From Pseudothauera lacus (lineage in GTDB: Bacteria; Pseudomonadota; Gammaproteobacteria; Burkholderiales; Rhodocyclaceae), in NCBI RefSeq assembly GCF_003034845.1, contig NZ_PZKC01000009.1, positions 1 to 64,000 of the forward strand: 64,000 nt of DNA, read 5' to 3'. Shown piece after piece: positions 16,873 to 32,280 of this stretch (positions are counted from its first letter, which is position 1; each line of letters opens with the position of its first letter). The position numbers and the translations under genes are program-made. The notes below the pieces were generated by a model. It saw nothing but the letters and a program-made list of their open reading frames with translations. It was not told the DNA's origin and searched no databases.

Positions 16873-18702
16873 TCACTCCACCGTCACGCTCTTGGCGAGA
16901 TTGCGCGGCTTGTCCACATCCGTGCCCTTGACCAGCGCGGCGTGGTAGGACAGCAGTTGCAGCGGGATGACGTGCAGGACCGGGGAGAGCATGCCGTAGT
17001 GCTCGGGCATGTGCAGGATGTGCACGCCTTCGGACTCGGGGATTTCGCTGCCGGCGTCGGCGAAGACGTAGAGCTCGCCGCCGCGGGCACGCACTTCCTG
17101 CAGGTTGGACTTGAGCTTTTCCAGCAGTTCGTCGGCCGGGGCGACGGCGATCACCGGCATGTCCTTGTCCACCAGGGCCAGCGGGCCGTGCTTGAGCTCG
17201 CCGGCGGCGTAGGCTTCGGCGTGGATGTAGGAGATTTCCTTGAGCTTCAGCGCGCCTTCCATGGCGATCGGCCAGTGGCGGCCGCGGCCGAGGAAGAGGG
17301 CGTGGTGCTTGCCGGCAAAGCGCTGCGCCCAGCGTTCGATCTCCGCTTCGAGCTCGAGCACCTTTTGTACGGCCACCGGCAGGTGGCGCAGATTCTGCAG
17401 GTGGCGCGCTTCGTCTGCCTCCGGCAGGCGGCCGGCGAGTTTGGCCAGGGTCAGGGTGAGCAGCGCCAGCGCGGCGAGCTGGGTGGTGAAGGCCTTGGTG
17501 GAGGCGACGCCGATCTCGGGGCCGGCGCGGGTGATGAAGCGCAGGCTGGCTTCGCGCACGATGGCCGATTCGGGCACGTTGCAGATCGCCAGGGTGCGGC
17601 GCATGCCGAGCGCGCCGGCGTGCTTGAGCGCGGCCAGGGTGTCGGCGGTTTCGCCGGACTGGGAGATTACCACGACCAGGGTGTCGGGATCGGGGACGGA
17701 TTCGCGGTAGCGGTATTCGCTGGCGATTTCCACCGTGCACGGCACGCGGGCGACCGATTCGAGCCAGTAGCGCGCCACCAGGCCGGCGTGGTAGCTGGTG
17801 CCGCAGGCCAGCACGAGCACGCGGCGCACGCCGGCGAACACTTCGGCGGCGCGCGCGCCGAACAGCTGCGGGTTGACCGAGCCGCCGCCGGCGATGATTT
17901 CCAGCGTGTTGGCGAGCGCCTGGGGTTGCTCGAAGATTTCCTTCTGCATGTAGTGGCGGAACTGGCCGAGTTCCACCGCATCCGCGGACAGGCTGGAGAG
18001 GTGGATCTCGCGCTCCACCGGCGCGCCGTCGGCGCGCACGATGCGATAGCCGCCGAGGCGCAGTTCGGCGACGTCGCCGTCTTCCAGGTAGATGACCTTG
18101 CGGGTGACCTGCAGCAGGGCGGCGGTGTCGGAGGCGGCGTACATGCCGTCCTCACCGACCCCGAGCAGCAGCGGCGCGCCGCTGCGGGCGACGATCAGGC
18201 GTTCGGGCGCGCTTTCGGCAACCACGCCGATGGCGTAGGCGCCGGTGAGCTCGCAGGAACTCTGGCGCACCGCGTCGAACAGATCGGCGCCGGCGTCGAG
18301 CTTGCTGTGGATGAGGTGGGCGATGGCCTCGGTGTCGGTATCGGACTCGAAGACGTAGCCGCGCGCCTGCAGCGCCAGCTTGATGGCTTCGAAGTTCTCG
18401 ATGATGCCGTTATGGACCACCGCGAGACCGCCGGAGATGTGCGGGTGGGCGTTGCGTTCGGAGGGCACGCCGTGCGTGGCCCAACGCGTGTGGGCGATGC
18501 CGATGGGCGCTGCACTGTGGCGGGCATCGGCGAGGGCGGCAAGGTCGGCGACGCGGCCGGCGGAACGCAGGCGCTGCAGCCCGCCGTCGGCGAGCACGGC
18601 CAGCCCGGCGGAATCGTAACCGCGGTATTCGAGCTTGCGCAGCCCTTCGAGCAGCACGGGGACGACGTTACGGGAAGAAATCGCGGTGACGATGCCGCAC
18701 AT
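16873..18702 (-). CDS. glmS: Glutamine-fructose-6-phosphate aminotransferase (isomerizing)
   Basis: Makes glucosamine-6-phosphate from fructose-6-phosphate and glutamine, the first step toward UDP-GlcNAc. The 609-residue protein starts MCGIVTA, placing the glutaminase nucleophile Cys at position 2 after the initiator. The N-terminal domain shows [14 protein letters not shown] and NGIIENF. Two SIS domains follow with [18 protein letters not shown] and [13 protein letters not shown]. It ends [31 protein letters not shown]-like (given here only as family ending; last residues KSVTVE). It is two bases after glmU, an operon with the downstream step of the same pathway. I see no glmS ribozyme, which is a Gram-positive feature. 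Confidence 0.96.
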   Translation of the reverse strand: MCGIVTAISSRNVVPVLLEGLRKLEYRGYDSAGLAVLADGGLQRLRSAGRVADLAALADARHSAAPIGIAHTRWATHGVPSERNAHPHISGGLAVVHNGIIENFEAIKLALQARGYVFESDTDTEAIAHLIHSKLDAGADLFDAVRQSSCELTGAYAIGVVAESAPERLIVARSGAPLLLGVGEDGMYAASDTAALLQVTRKVIYLEDGDVAELRLGGYRIVRADGAPVEREIHLSSLSADAVELGQFRHYMQKEIFEQPQALANTLEIIAGGGSVNPQLFGARAAEVFAGVRRVLVLACGTSYHAGLVARYWLESVARVPCTVEIASEYRYRESVPDPDTLVVVISQSGETADTLAALKHAGALGMRRTLAICNVPESAIVREASLRFITRAGPEIGVASTKAFTTQLAALALLTLTLAKLAGRLPEADEARHLQNLRHLPVAVQKVLELEAEIERWAQRFAGKHHALFLGRGRHWPIAMEGALKLKEISYIHAEAYAAGELKHGPLALVDKDMPVIAVAPADELLEKLKSNLQEVRARGGELYVFADAGSEIPESEGVHILHMPEHYGMLSPVLHVIPLQLLSYHAALVKGTDVDKPRNLAKSVTVE

Positions 18703-18704
18703 GG

Positions 18705-20072
18705 TCAGTTTCCTTGCTTGTTCTTCACCGGGCGCTGCCAACCGGCGAGACTGAGTTGTCTGGTGCGCGAGACGGTGAGCTGGCCGGCGGGCGCGTCCTT
18801 GGTGAGGGTGGTGCCCGCCCCCAGCGTGGCGCCGGCGCCGACGCGCACCGGGGCCACCAGCTGGGTGTCGGAGCCGATGAAGACGTCGTCTTCGATCACC
18901 GTGCGGTGCTTGTTGGCGCCGTCGTAGTTGCAGGTGATGGTGCCGGCGCCGATGTTGACCCGGCTGCCGACGTCGGCGTCGCCCACGTAGGCCAGGTGGT
19001 TGGCCTTGGAGTGGTCGGCGATACGGCTGTTCTTCACTTCGACGAAGTTACCCAGATGCACGTCCGCGCCGAGCTCGGTGCCGGGGCGGGTGCGCGCGTA
19101 GGGGCCGATCACGCAGGCTTCGCCCATGCGCGTGGCTTCGACGTGGGAGAAGGGGGCGATGCGGCTGCCGGCGCCGATGACGGCGTCGCGGATCACGCAG
19201 TTGGCGCCGATGCGCACGCCGTCGGCGAGCTCCACGCGGCCCTCGAAGACGCAATTGACGTCGATCTCGACATCGCGCCCGCAGATCAGCTCACCGCGCA
19301 CGTCGAGGCGCGCCGGATCGATCAGGGTGACGCCGTCGTCCATCAGGCGGGCGGCGATGTTGCGCTGGTGGATGCGTTCGAGCTCGGCGAGCTGCGGCTT
19401 GCTGTTCACCCCCAGGGTCTCCCATGCCGCGGCGGGCTGCTCGCTGACCACTTCGACGCCGTCTGCCACGGCGAGGCCGATGATGTCGGTAAGGTAGTAC
19501 TCGCCCTGGGCATTGTCGTTGCCGATGCGGCCCAGCCAGTCGCGCAGGCGGGCAACCGGGGCGACGAGAATGCCGGTATTGACCTCGCGCACCGCGCGCT
19601 CGGCGGCGCTGGCGTCCTTTTCTTCGACGATGCGGATGACGCGCCCGCTGCCGTCGCGCAGGATGCGGCCATAGCCGGTGGGGTCTTCGAGCTCCACGGT
19701 GAGCAGGGCCAGCCGTCCGCCGCCAGCGGCGGCGGCGAGACGCTGCAACGTGGCCGGGGTGATCAGCGGCACATCGCCGTACAGCACCATGGCCTGCGCC
19801 TCATCGCCGAGCAGCGGCAGCGCCTGGCGGACGGCGTGCCCGGTACCGAGTTGTTCGGCCTGCAGTGCCCAGCACAGGTCGGCGGCATCGAGGCGCTGGC
19901 GCACCTGTTCGCCACCATGCCCATGCACCACGCAGATACGCGCTGCGCCGAGCCGGCGCGCAGTATCGAGCACATGCGCAAGCAGCGGGCGGCCGGCGAG
20001 CGGCTGCAACACCTTGGGCAAGGCCGAACGCATGCGCTTGCCCTGGCCGGCGGCAAGAACCACTACTTCCAT
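18705..20072 (-). CDS. glmU: Bifunctional GlcNAc-1-P uridyltransferase / GlcN-1-P acetyltransferase
   Basis: Catalyses the last two steps to UDP-N-acetylglucosamine for peptidoglycan and lipopolysaccharide. In 455 residues the N-terminal pyrophosphorylase domain shows [25 protein letters not shown] and GEYYLTDII. The C-terminal left-handed helix has hexapeptide repeats, with [15 protein letters not shown] and the catalytic region [12 protein letters not shown]. The chosen ATG at 20072 puts the nucleotide motif at residue 5, as in other members; the frame is open upstream to 20114. The 179 bases upstream separate it from the divergent MaoC-Pta gene. Confidence 0.96.
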   Translation of the reverse strand: MEVVVLAAGQGKRMRSALPKVLQPLAGRPLLAHVLDTARRLGAARICVVHGHGGEQVRQRLDAADLCWALQAEQLGTGHAVRQALPLLGDEAQAMVLYGDVPLITPATLQRLAAAAGGGRLALLTVELEDPTGYGRILRDGSGRVIRIVEEKDASAAERAVREVNTGILVAPVARLRDWLGRIGNDNAQGEYYLTDIIGLAVADGVEVVSEQPAAAWETLGVNSKPQLAELERIHQRNIAARLMDDGVTLIDPARLDVRGELICGRDVEIDVNCVFEGRVELADGVRIGANCVIRDAVIGAGSRIAPFSHVEATRMGEACVIGPYARTRPGTELGADVHLGNFVEVKNSRIADHSKANHLAYVGDADVGSRVNIGAGTITCNYDGANKHRTVIEDDVFIGSDTQLVAPVRVGAGATLGAGTTLTKDAPAGQLTVSRTRQLSLAGWQRPVKNKQGN

Positions 20073-20251
20073 GAGCACTCCGGAGGCATAGAAATCCGGC
20101 CGCGATTCTACCATGGGGGCACTGTGCTTCCGCTGCGGAACAGGTCACGCACGGCCCATGCTGCAATGCACTTGCGCGCGCACGATAATCTGAAAAAAGT
20201 CATGAATCGCCGTTAGAATCCTGATGTTGCAATGCATATAGCGAGACCATC

Positions 20252-21664
20252 ATGGAGCACGCAGCAGTCCAGTTCATCCAGAACCGCACCTTCGACGAGA
20301 TCCAGGTCGGCGACTTTGCCCAGCTCATCCGCACCTTGCGTCCGGAAGACATCCATCTTTTCGCGGTGATGTCGGGCGACGTCAACCCCACGCACGTTGA
20401 TCCCGAATTCGCGCGCTCCAGCCAGTTCCGCGAGGTGGTCGGGCACAGCATGTGGGGCAGCACGTTGATCTCCACCGTCCTCGGCACCGAGTTTCCCGGC
20501 CCAGGCACAGTCTATGTCTCCCAGGGGCTGAGCTTCTGGCGGCCGATCTCGATCGGCGACACGCTGACCATCACCGTCACCTGCCGCGAGAAGTTCGAGC
20601 ACAACCACCACATGGTGTTCGACTGCCTGGCGGTCAACCAGGACGGCCTGAAGGTCATCGACGGCACCGCCGAGGTGCTCGCCCCGACCGAGAAGATCAA
20701 GCGCCCGCGGGTCAATCTGCCCGAGGTGACCATTTCCGACCGCGAGTTGCGCTACCGCCACCTGCTGTCGGTGAGCTCCGGCCTCAGCCCGATTCCGATC
20801 GCCGTCGCCCACCCCTGCGATGCCGAATCCCTGCGCGGCCCGGTGCAGGCGGCCGCCGCCGGTCTCGTCGACCCCATCCTGGTGGGGCCGGAAGCGAAGA
20901 TCCGCGCCACCGCGGAAGAACACGGCATCGACATCAAGGGCTTCCGCATCGTCGACGTCGAACACAGCCACGCCGCCGCCGAGGCTGCCGTGGCACTTTG
21001 CCGCGACGGCGGTGCCGAGGCGCTGATGAAGGGCTCGCTGCACACCGACGAGCTGATGAGCGCGGTGATCTCCAAGGAAGGCGGCCTGCGTACCGCCCGC
21101 CGCATCAGCCACGTATTCCTCGCCGACGTGCCGACCTACCCGCACCCGCTGATGATCACCGACGCGGCGATCAACATCGAGCCCTCGCTGGAAACCAAGG
21201 TCGACATCATCCAGAACGCCATCGATCTGGCCCACGTGCTGGGGCTGGCCGAACCCAAGGTGGCGATCCTCTCGGCGGTGGAAACCGTCACCTCGAAGAT
21301 CCGCTCCACCATCGACGCCGCCGCACTGTGCAAGATGGCCGACCGCGGCCAGATCAAGGGCGGCCTGCTCGACGGCCCGCTGGCCTTCGACAACGCGGTA
21401 TCGCTGGTCGCCGCCAAGACCAAGGGCATCCGCTCCGCAGTGGCCGGCAATGCCGACATCCTCGTAGTGCCGGATCTGGAATCCGGCAACATGGTGGCCA
21501 AGCAGCTCGAATACCTCGCCGATGCGCTGATGGCCGGCGTGGTGCTGGGCGCGCGCGTACCCATCGTGCTGACCAGCCGTGCCGACACGGCCGAGACCCG
21601 CGCCGCCTCCTGCGCCATCGTGCAGCTGATGGCCCACCGCAAGCGTGAGGCACTGCTCGCATGA
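20252..21664 (+). CDS. Bifunctional MaoC-like hydratase / phosphate acetyl(butyryl)transferase
   Basis: A 470-residue fusion. The N-terminal hot-dog domain (about 10-150) has the R-specific enoyl-CoA hydratase signature FAVMSGDVNPTHVD with D43 and H48. The C-terminal phosphotransacetylase domain (about 165-470) shows IAVAHPCDAESL, ALMKGSLHTDELM, DILVVPDLESGNM and the closing ASCAIVQLMAHRK. It would interconvert an acyl-CoA and an acyl phosphate, with the hydratase acting on enoyl-CoA or helping substrate choice. ackA overlaps its stop by ATGA, so the pair forms an acyl-CoA to acetate (or butyrate) and ATP pathway. A TAGAAT box at 20214-20219 may be the -10 element. Confidence 0.92.
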   Translation: MEHAAVQFIQNRTFDEIQVGDFAQLIRTLRPEDIHLFAVMSGDVNPTHVDPEFARSSQFREVVGHSMWGSTLISTVLGTEFPGPGTVYVSQGLSFWRPISIGDTLTITVTCREKFEHNHHMVFDCLAVNQDGLKVIDGTAEVLAPTEKIKRPRVNLPEVTISDRELRYRHLLSVSSGLSPIPIAVAHPCDAESLRGPVQAAAAGLVDPILVGPEAKIRATAEEHGIDIKGFRIVDVEHSHAAAEAAVALCRDGGAEALMKGSLHTDELMSAVISKEGGLRTARRISHVFLADVPTYPHPLMITDAAINIEPSLETKVDIIQNAIDLAHVLGLAEPKVAILSAVETVTSKIRSTIDAAALCKMADRGQIKGGLLDGPLAFDNAVSLVAAKTKGIRSAVAGNADILVVPDLESGNMVAKQLEYLADALMAGVVLGARVPIVLTSRADTAETRAASCAIVQLMAHRKREALLA

Positions 21665-22848
21665 AGGCCGTCCTCGTCCTCAACGCCGGTTCGTCCAGCC
21701 TCAAGTTCGCGCTCTTCCCCGTCGATCCGGTGCTTGCCGAGCAACCCGCGCTGTCCGGACAGGTAGAAGGGATCGGCGCAGTGCCCGAACTCTCCGCCCG
21801 TGACAGCAACGGCGAGCGCTACCACGAGGCGGTCACCACCACAGGCGAACAGTCGGCGCAGCACCGCGATGCGCTCACCCACCTGTTCCGCTGGCTGGCG
21901 GCCCACAACCCCAATCTGGAGATCGTTGCTGCCGGCCACCGCGTGGTTCATGGCGGCGAACGCTACAGCGCACCGGTGCGGCTCACCGAAGGGGTGCTGC
22001 GCGAACTCGACGAGTACGTCCCGCTGGCTCCCCTGCACCAGCCCCACAACCTGCGTGCCGTGCGCGCCGTAGGTGCATTGCTGCCGGAAATCCCGCAGGT
22101 CGGCTGCTTCGACACCGCCTTTCACCGCACCCAGCCCGCCGTCGCCCAGGCCTTTGCGCTGCCGCGCGCACTGAGCGCCGAAGGGGTGAAGCGCTACGGT
22201 TTTCACGGCCTCTCCTACGACTACGTCGCCCGCCAGCTGCCAGCGGTAATCGGCGAGCAGCGCGCGCGGGGCGCCGTGATCATCGCCCACCTCGGCAACG
22301 GCGCGTCGATGTGCGCCTTGCGCGACGGCCGCAGCGTGGCATCCACCATGGGTTTCACTGCCGTCGAGGGCCTGATGATGGGCACCCGTACCGGCAGTCT
22401 CGACCCCGGCGTACTGCTTTACCTGATGGAGCAGAAGGGCATGGACGCCAAGGCCCTGACCCGACTGCTGTACAAGGAATCCGGTCTCCTCGGGGTCTCC
22501 GGCATCAGTCAGGACATGCGCACCCTGCTCGCCTCCGACGCCCCCGAGGCGCGCGAGGCGGTGGAGCTGTTCTGCTACCGCATCGCCCGCGAGCTCGGCT
22601 CCCTGGCGGCAGCCGCCGGCGGACTTGATGCGCTGGTATTCACCGGCGGTATCGGCGAGCACGCCGCGGCAGTGCGCGCCCGCGTTGTCGAACTGTCCGC
22701 GTGGCTGGGGGTTGGCATCGACGCCGAGGCCAACAACACCCACGCCAGCCGCATCGACCTGCCCGACAGCGGAGTCGCCGTGGCGGTGGTGCCGACCAAC
22801 GAGGAAGGCATGATCGCGCGCTACACGGTAGAGCTGCTGAACGGCTGA
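21661..22848 (+). CDS. ackA: Acetate (or short-chain acyl) kinase
   Basis: Converts acyl phosphate and ADP to the carboxylate and ATP, or the reverse. The 395-residue protein has all acetokinase signatures: VLNAGSSSLKF at the start, HRVVHGG, FDTAFH, GFHGLSYDYV, HLGNGASMCA, GLMMGTRTGSLDPG and FTGGIGEH. Translation is probably coupled to the MaoC-Pta gene by the ATGA overlap at 21661. The sequence does not say whether acetate, propionate or butyrate is preferred. A strong terminator follows at 22890. Confidence 0.95.
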   Translation: MKAVLVLNAGSSSLKFALFPVDPVLAEQPALSGQVEGIGAVPELSARDSNGERYHEAVTTTGEQSAQHRDALTHLFRWLAAHNPNLEIVAAGHRVVHGGERYSAPVRLTEGVLRELDEYVPLAPLHQPHNLRAVRAVGALLPEIPQVGCFDTAFHRTQPAVAQAFALPRALSAEGVKRYGFHGLSYDYVARQLPAVIGEQRARGAVIIAHLGNGASMCALRDGRSVASTMGFTAVEGLMMGTRTGSLDPGVLLYLMEQKGMDAKALTRLLYKESGLLGVSGISQDMRTLLASDAPEAREAVELFCYRIARELGSLAAAAGGLDALVFTGGIGEHAAAVRARVVELSAWLGVGIDAEANNTHASRIDLPDSGVAVAVVPTNEEGMIARYTVELLNG

Positions 22849-22889
22849 TGTGTCCTGCTCTCGGTTGCGCTCCGACGCAGCCAGACAAG

Positions 22890-22918
22890 AAAAGGGCGAC
22901 CCGCGGGTCGCCCTTTTT
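22890..22918 (+). terminator. Rho-independent terminator after ackA
   Basis: AAAGGGCGACC at 22891-22901 pairs with GGTCGCCCTTT at 22907-22917 around a short C/G loop, followed by a T-run. The mirrored A-run upstream means it could also act on the opposite strand for transcripts from gltD. It lies 42 bases past the ackA stop. Confidence 0.9.
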
Positions 22919-22946
22919 CACTCCATCACCGGCGGCTTCAGCGTGG

Positions 22947-23005
22947 TCATACGCTTTCACCCACCAGGAACTCATCAACGGCACGCGCGCACTGACGGCC
23001 TTCGC
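22947..23005 (-). pseudogene. Duplicated remnant of the gltD 3' end
   Basis: Bases 22949-23005 repeat 23071-23127 inside gltD with only two mismatches over 57 bases. Read on the minus strand the copy encodes [19 protein letters not shown] and then stops at 22947-22949. The intact gene ends [10 protein letters not shown]. The remnant has no start or upstream gltD body and is not expressed as a protein. It may be the older gene tail left after a local tandem duplication or recombination. Confidence 0.75.
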
Positions 23006-23008
23006 GCC

Positions 23009-23030
23009 TTGCGGGCCGACCGGCCCGCAA
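23009..23030. repeat. Inverted repeat between the two gltD tail copies
   Basis: TTGCGGGCC (23009-23017) and GGCCCGCAA (23022-23030) are exact inverse copies around GACC. It sits downstream of the gltD stop on the minus strand and could be its transcript end, although no T-run follows. It separates the intact gltD tail from the duplicated remnant. Confidence 0.5.
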
Positions 23031-23059
23031 TCGTCAACTCCCCCTCGTGGGCGATTCCG

Positions 23060-24526
<1,467 letters not shown>

Positions 24527-24527
24527 C

Positions 24528-29201
<4,674 letters not shown>

Positions 29202-29387
29202 TTCGTTCTTCCTCGAAACAACACGGTCGCCGGACGCTTGCATCCGGCACGATTCAGGCGCTGCAAAGCGAAGCAAAAAGCGCACCAAATTAGTGCATCG
29301 CGCAAAAAAAGGCCGGGCCTACCAGCACCGGCACTGTCCTTGCGGCGCACACGGGCGCTCGCTGCCCTTTTACGAGAGCGGTCGACG

Positions 29388-29416
29388 AATATACCCCCAG
29401 AAAGAGGGGCTTACAA
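29388..29416 (-). promoter_or_regulatory. Candidate sigma-70 promoter for gltBD
   Basis: On the minus strand TTGTAA (29416-29411) and TATATT (29393-29388) are separated by 17 bases, close to the sigma-70 consensus. The start codon of gltB is 187 bases further on, so the transcript would have a long leader. A C4/G4 stem (CCCC and GGGG near 29394-29409) falls within the spacer. Confidence 0.5.
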
Positions 29417-29469
29417 GATTTTTTTGCACTGCGCCATCGGTGCCGCTTTGCCCCGCGGCCGCATGGTGC

Positions 29470-30594
29470 TCAGTGGATTTCGCCGACGGCGAAGAGTCGG
29501 CGATGCTCGCGCATGGCGTAGCGATCGGTCATCCCGGCAATGTAGTCAGCAATTGCACGCGCCTTGTCGGCCTGCGCGCGCGCCTGATACTGCGGCGGCA
29601 GCAGGCGGGGGTCGGCCATGAAGGCGGCGAAGAGGTCGGCGACGATGCGCCGTGCCTTGTCGGTCATGCGCAGCACCTGATAGTGCTGGTAGAGGTGCGT
29701 GCGCAGAAAGGTCTTGAGCTCGCGCAGCTGCGGCAGCAGGGTATCGGAATAGGCCACCAGGCGCGGAGCGGCGCGCACCTCGGCAAGACTGCCGACGCCA
29801 GCGGCGGCGATGTTGGCGCGGGTGCGCGCAGTCAGGTCGAGCACCATCTGGTTGATCATCCGGCGGATGGTCTCGTGGATCAACCGGCGGCCGCCCAGGC
29901 CTGGCCACTGGCGCGCCACCGCAGTGCGATTGTCGGCAAAGATGGCAACCGCATCGAGCTGTTCGAGGGTGATCAGCCCTGAGCGCAGACCGTCATCGAT
30001 GTCATGGTTGTTGTAGGCGATTTCGTCGGCGAGGTTGGCAAGCTGGGCCTCCAGCGACGGCTGGGTGCCGTCGATGAAGCGGCGGCCGAGCTCTCCGAGG
30101 GACTCGGCGTTACTGCGCGAGCAGTGCTTGAGTATGCCCTCGCGAGTCTCGAAGGTGAGATTGAGGCCGTCGAAGGCCGCATAGTGCTCTTCCAGCACAT
30201 CCACGGTACGCAGCGACTGCAGGTTGTGCTCGAAGCCGCCGTGATCCTTCATGCAGGCGTTCAGCGCCTCCTGCCCGGCATGTCCGAACGGCGTGTGGCC
30301 AAGATCGTGGGCGAGCGCAATGGCCTCCGCAAGATCTTCGTTGAGCCCGAGGATGCGGGCGATGCTGCGGGAGATCTGCGCCACCTCGATGCTGTGGGTG
30401 AGACGGGTGCGGAAGAGGTCGCCTTCGTGGTTGACGAACACCTGGGTCTTGTATTCGAGGCGCCGGAAGGCGGTCGAATGGACGATGCGGTCGCGATCGC
30501 GCTGGAACTCGGAGCGCTCCAGCGGGGCGGGCTCGGCGTGCACACGGCCGCGCGAATGGGCCTCGTCGACCGCCCACGGTGCCAGGGCGGTCAT
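29470..30594 (-). CDS. dgt: dGTPase-like deoxynucleotide triphosphohydrolase
   Basis: HD-superfamily enzyme of 374 residues that hydrolyses dGTP or related dNTPs to nucleoside and triphosphate. The metal-binding HD residues are in [16 protein letters not shown] and [14 protein letters not shown]. The N-terminal signature [20 protein letters not shown] and the later [18 protein letters not shown] are typical of the shorter type 2 family. Its ATG overlaps the aroB stop (ATGA). This position between aroB and gltB is common in betaproteobacteria. The preferred substrate cannot be read from the sequence. Confidence 0.92.
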   Translation of the reverse strand: MTALAPWAVDEAHSRGRVHAEPAPLERSEFQRDRDRIVHSTAFRRLEYKTQVFVNHEGDLFRTRLTHSIEVAQISRSIARILGLNEDLAEAIALAHDLGHTPFGHAGQEALNACMKDHGGFEHNLQSLRTVDVLEEHYAAFDGLNLTFETREGILKHCSRSNAESLGELGRRFIDGTQPSLEAQLANLADEIAYNNHDIDDGLRSGLITLEQLDAVAIFADNRTAVARQWPGLGGRRLIHETIRRMINQMVLDLTARTRANIAAAGVGSLAEVRAAPRLVAYSDTLLPQLRELKTFLRTHLYQHYQVLRMTDKARRIVADLFAAFMADPRLLPPQYQARAQADKARAIADYIAGMTDRYAMREHRRLFAVGEIH

Positions 30595-31676
30595 CGCACG
30601 CTGCACGCTTCGATGGCTGCGGCGATGTCGGCGCTGTCGGCCGTCGCGCTGACCACCCCGGCACCGATGTCCTTCAGCAGCACCAGCCGCAACTGCCCGG
30701 CCTCGACCTTCTTGTCGTGGGCCATCAGGTCGAGATAGCGCTCGGCGCCCAGCGCCGGACCGCTCACCGGCAGACCCGCCCTGCGCAACAGGGTACGCAC
30801 GCGCTCGACCTGGGCGCCATGGAGCCAGCCCAGGCGGCGCGACAGCTCCGCTGCCATCACCGTACCGGCAGCCACGGCCTCGCCGTGCAGCCAGGTGCCG
30901 TAACCCAGCGCGGTCTCGATGGCATGGCCGAAGGTATGGCCGAGGTTGAGCAGGGCGCGTTCGCCCTTCTCGGTCTCGTCAGCCGCAACGACCTCCGCCT
31001 TGTTGCGGCAACAGCGTTCGATCGCCCACGCCAGCGCTGCGGGATCGCGTTCGAGCAGGCTGTCGATGTTGGCTTCCAGCCAGTCGAAGAAGGGCAGATC
31101 GCGGATCAGGCCGTACTTGATCACCTCCGCGAGTCCGGCCTTCAGTTCGCGCTCGGGCAGGGTATCGAGGGTGGCGGTGTCGGCGATGACCAGGCGCGGC
31201 TGGTAGAAAGCACCGATCATGTTCTTGCCCAGCGGATGGTTGATCGCGGTCTTGCCACCGACTGAAGAATCGACCTGGGCCAGCAGGGTCGTCGGGATCT
31301 GGATGAAGGGCACGCCACGCTGGTAGGTGGCTGCGGCAAACCCGGCCATGTCGCCAACCACACCGCCGCCGAGCGCGATGACCGTGGTCGAGCGCTCGCA
31401 GCGCGCGCCGAGCAGCGCATCGAAGATCAGATTGAGAGTCTGCCAGTCCTTGTACGCCTCGCCATCGGGGAGCACGACGCTGTCAACGCGCACGCCGTTG
31501 CCCTCCAGCGCGCCCTGCAGGCGCGAGAGATAGAGCGGACCGACACGGTCATTGGTGACGATGGCCACGCGCGGTGCCTGCAGGCGCCCGAGGATGAGCG
31601 CGGGGTCATCGAGCAGACCGCGGCCGATGTGGATGGGGTAAGCGCGCTCGCCGAGCGCTACGTCGAGGGTGTGCAT
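30591..31676 (-). CDS. aroB: 3-dehydroquinate synthase
   Basis: Second enzyme of the shikimate pathway (361 residues, NAD+ and metal dependent), converting DAHP to 3-dehydroquinate. Clear motifs are [49 protein letters not shown] and the metal-binding [12 protein letters not shown]. The start overlaps the 3' end of aroK by 19 bases, implying coupled translation. aroK-aroB linkage next to pilQ is ancient in beta- and gammaproteobacteria. Confidence 0.97.
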   Translation of the reverse strand: MHTLDVALGERAYPIHIGRGLLDDPALILGRLQAPRVAIVTNDRVGPLYLSRLQGALEGNGVRVDSVVLPDGEAYKDWQTLNLIFDALLGARCERSTTVIALGGGVVGDMAGFAAATYQRGVPFIQIPTTLLAQVDSSVGGKTAINHPLGKNMIGAFYQPRLVIADTATLDTLPERELKAGLAEVIKYGLIRDLPFFDWLEANIDSLLERDPAALAWAIERCCRNKAEVVAADETEKGERALLNLGHTFGHAIETALGYGTWLHGEAVAAGTVMAAELSRRLGWLHGAQVERVRTLLRRAGLPVSGPALGAERYLDLMAHDKKVEAGQLRLVLLKDIGAGVVSATADSADIAAAIEACSVR

Positions 31677-32194
31677 GGTCCCGTCCTGCGGTTTTCCAGT
31701 GCTTTCTGAATCTGTCTGACCATCGCCCCAGGGTTGCCACGCCCCCCATCGACGATGATGTGCGCCACCTCCCGGTACAGCGGATCACGCTGACGATGCA
31801 GCGCGAAGATGCGCTCGCGCGGGTTGGGTACCTGCAGCAGCGGGCGGTTGCGGTCATGCCGCGTACGTTCCCACAGCACTTGGGGCGGGACGTTGAGATA
31901 GATCACCACGGCACGCTCGGCGAGCAACGCACGATTGCCCGGATCGAGGACGGCGCCCCCGCCGGTGGCGATCACCAGCCCGTCGCAGGAGGTCAGTTCA
32001 TCGATAACCTGACTTTCCCGGCGCCGGAAGCCCTCCTCGCCCTCGATTTCGAAGATGGTCGGAATCTTCACCCCGGTACGCGCCTCGATCTCGTGGTCAC
32101 AATCGACGAAGCGCATCCCGCTGCGCCTGGCCAGTTCCTTTCCGATGGTGGTCTTGCCGGCCCCCATCATGCCGATCAGTACGATTCGATCCAC
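31658..32194 (-). CDS. aroK: Shikimate kinase
   Basis: Phosphorylates shikimate with ATP. The Walker A motif is GMMGAGKTT and the shikimate-binding residues lie in [13 protein letters not shown] and IATGGGAVL. The lid arginine region is RHDRNRPLL. The start is uncertain. A GTG at 32194 gives 178 residues, the usual family length, and puts VDRIVLIG at the N-terminus. A TTG at 32221 would add nine residues but has no ribosome site. A long perfect hairpin lies just upstream at 32227-32256, between pilQ and aroK. Confidence 0.93.
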   Translation of the reverse strand: MDRIVLIGMMGAGKTTIGKELARRSGMRFVDCDHEIEARTGVKIPTIFEIEGEEGFRRRESQVIDELTSCDGLVIATGGGAVLDPGNRALLAERAVVIYLNVPPQVLWERTRHDRNRPLLQVPNPRERIFALHRQRDPLYREVAHIIVDGGRGNPGAMVRQIQKALENRRTGPCTPST

Positions 32195-32226
32195 GCCCGT
32201 CTTTGTGCAGAGATGAAACAAGGAGG

Positions 32227-32256
32227 CCGGAGTTCCATCAGGCGATGGAACTCCGG
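32227..32256 (-). terminator. 13-bp perfect hairpin between pilQ and aroK
   Basis: CCGGAGTTCCATC (32227-32239) is an exact inverted copy of 32244-32256 around a 4-base loop. It starts 24 bases past the pilQ stop and ends near the aroK start. There is no long T-run (CCTCCTTGTTTC follows), so partial termination, an attenuating structure or a transcript-processing stem is more likely than a full stop. Confidence 0.5.
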
Positions 32257-32280
32257 CCCCGAAGTATGCCGGAAACCGGG

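Noticed and set aside
22849-23059. The gltD tail repeat as a mobile-element target duplication or CRISPR-like repeat
   Set aside because: There are only two copies, one lies inside a coding gene, and there is no transposase, spacer regularity or terminal inverted repeat around them.
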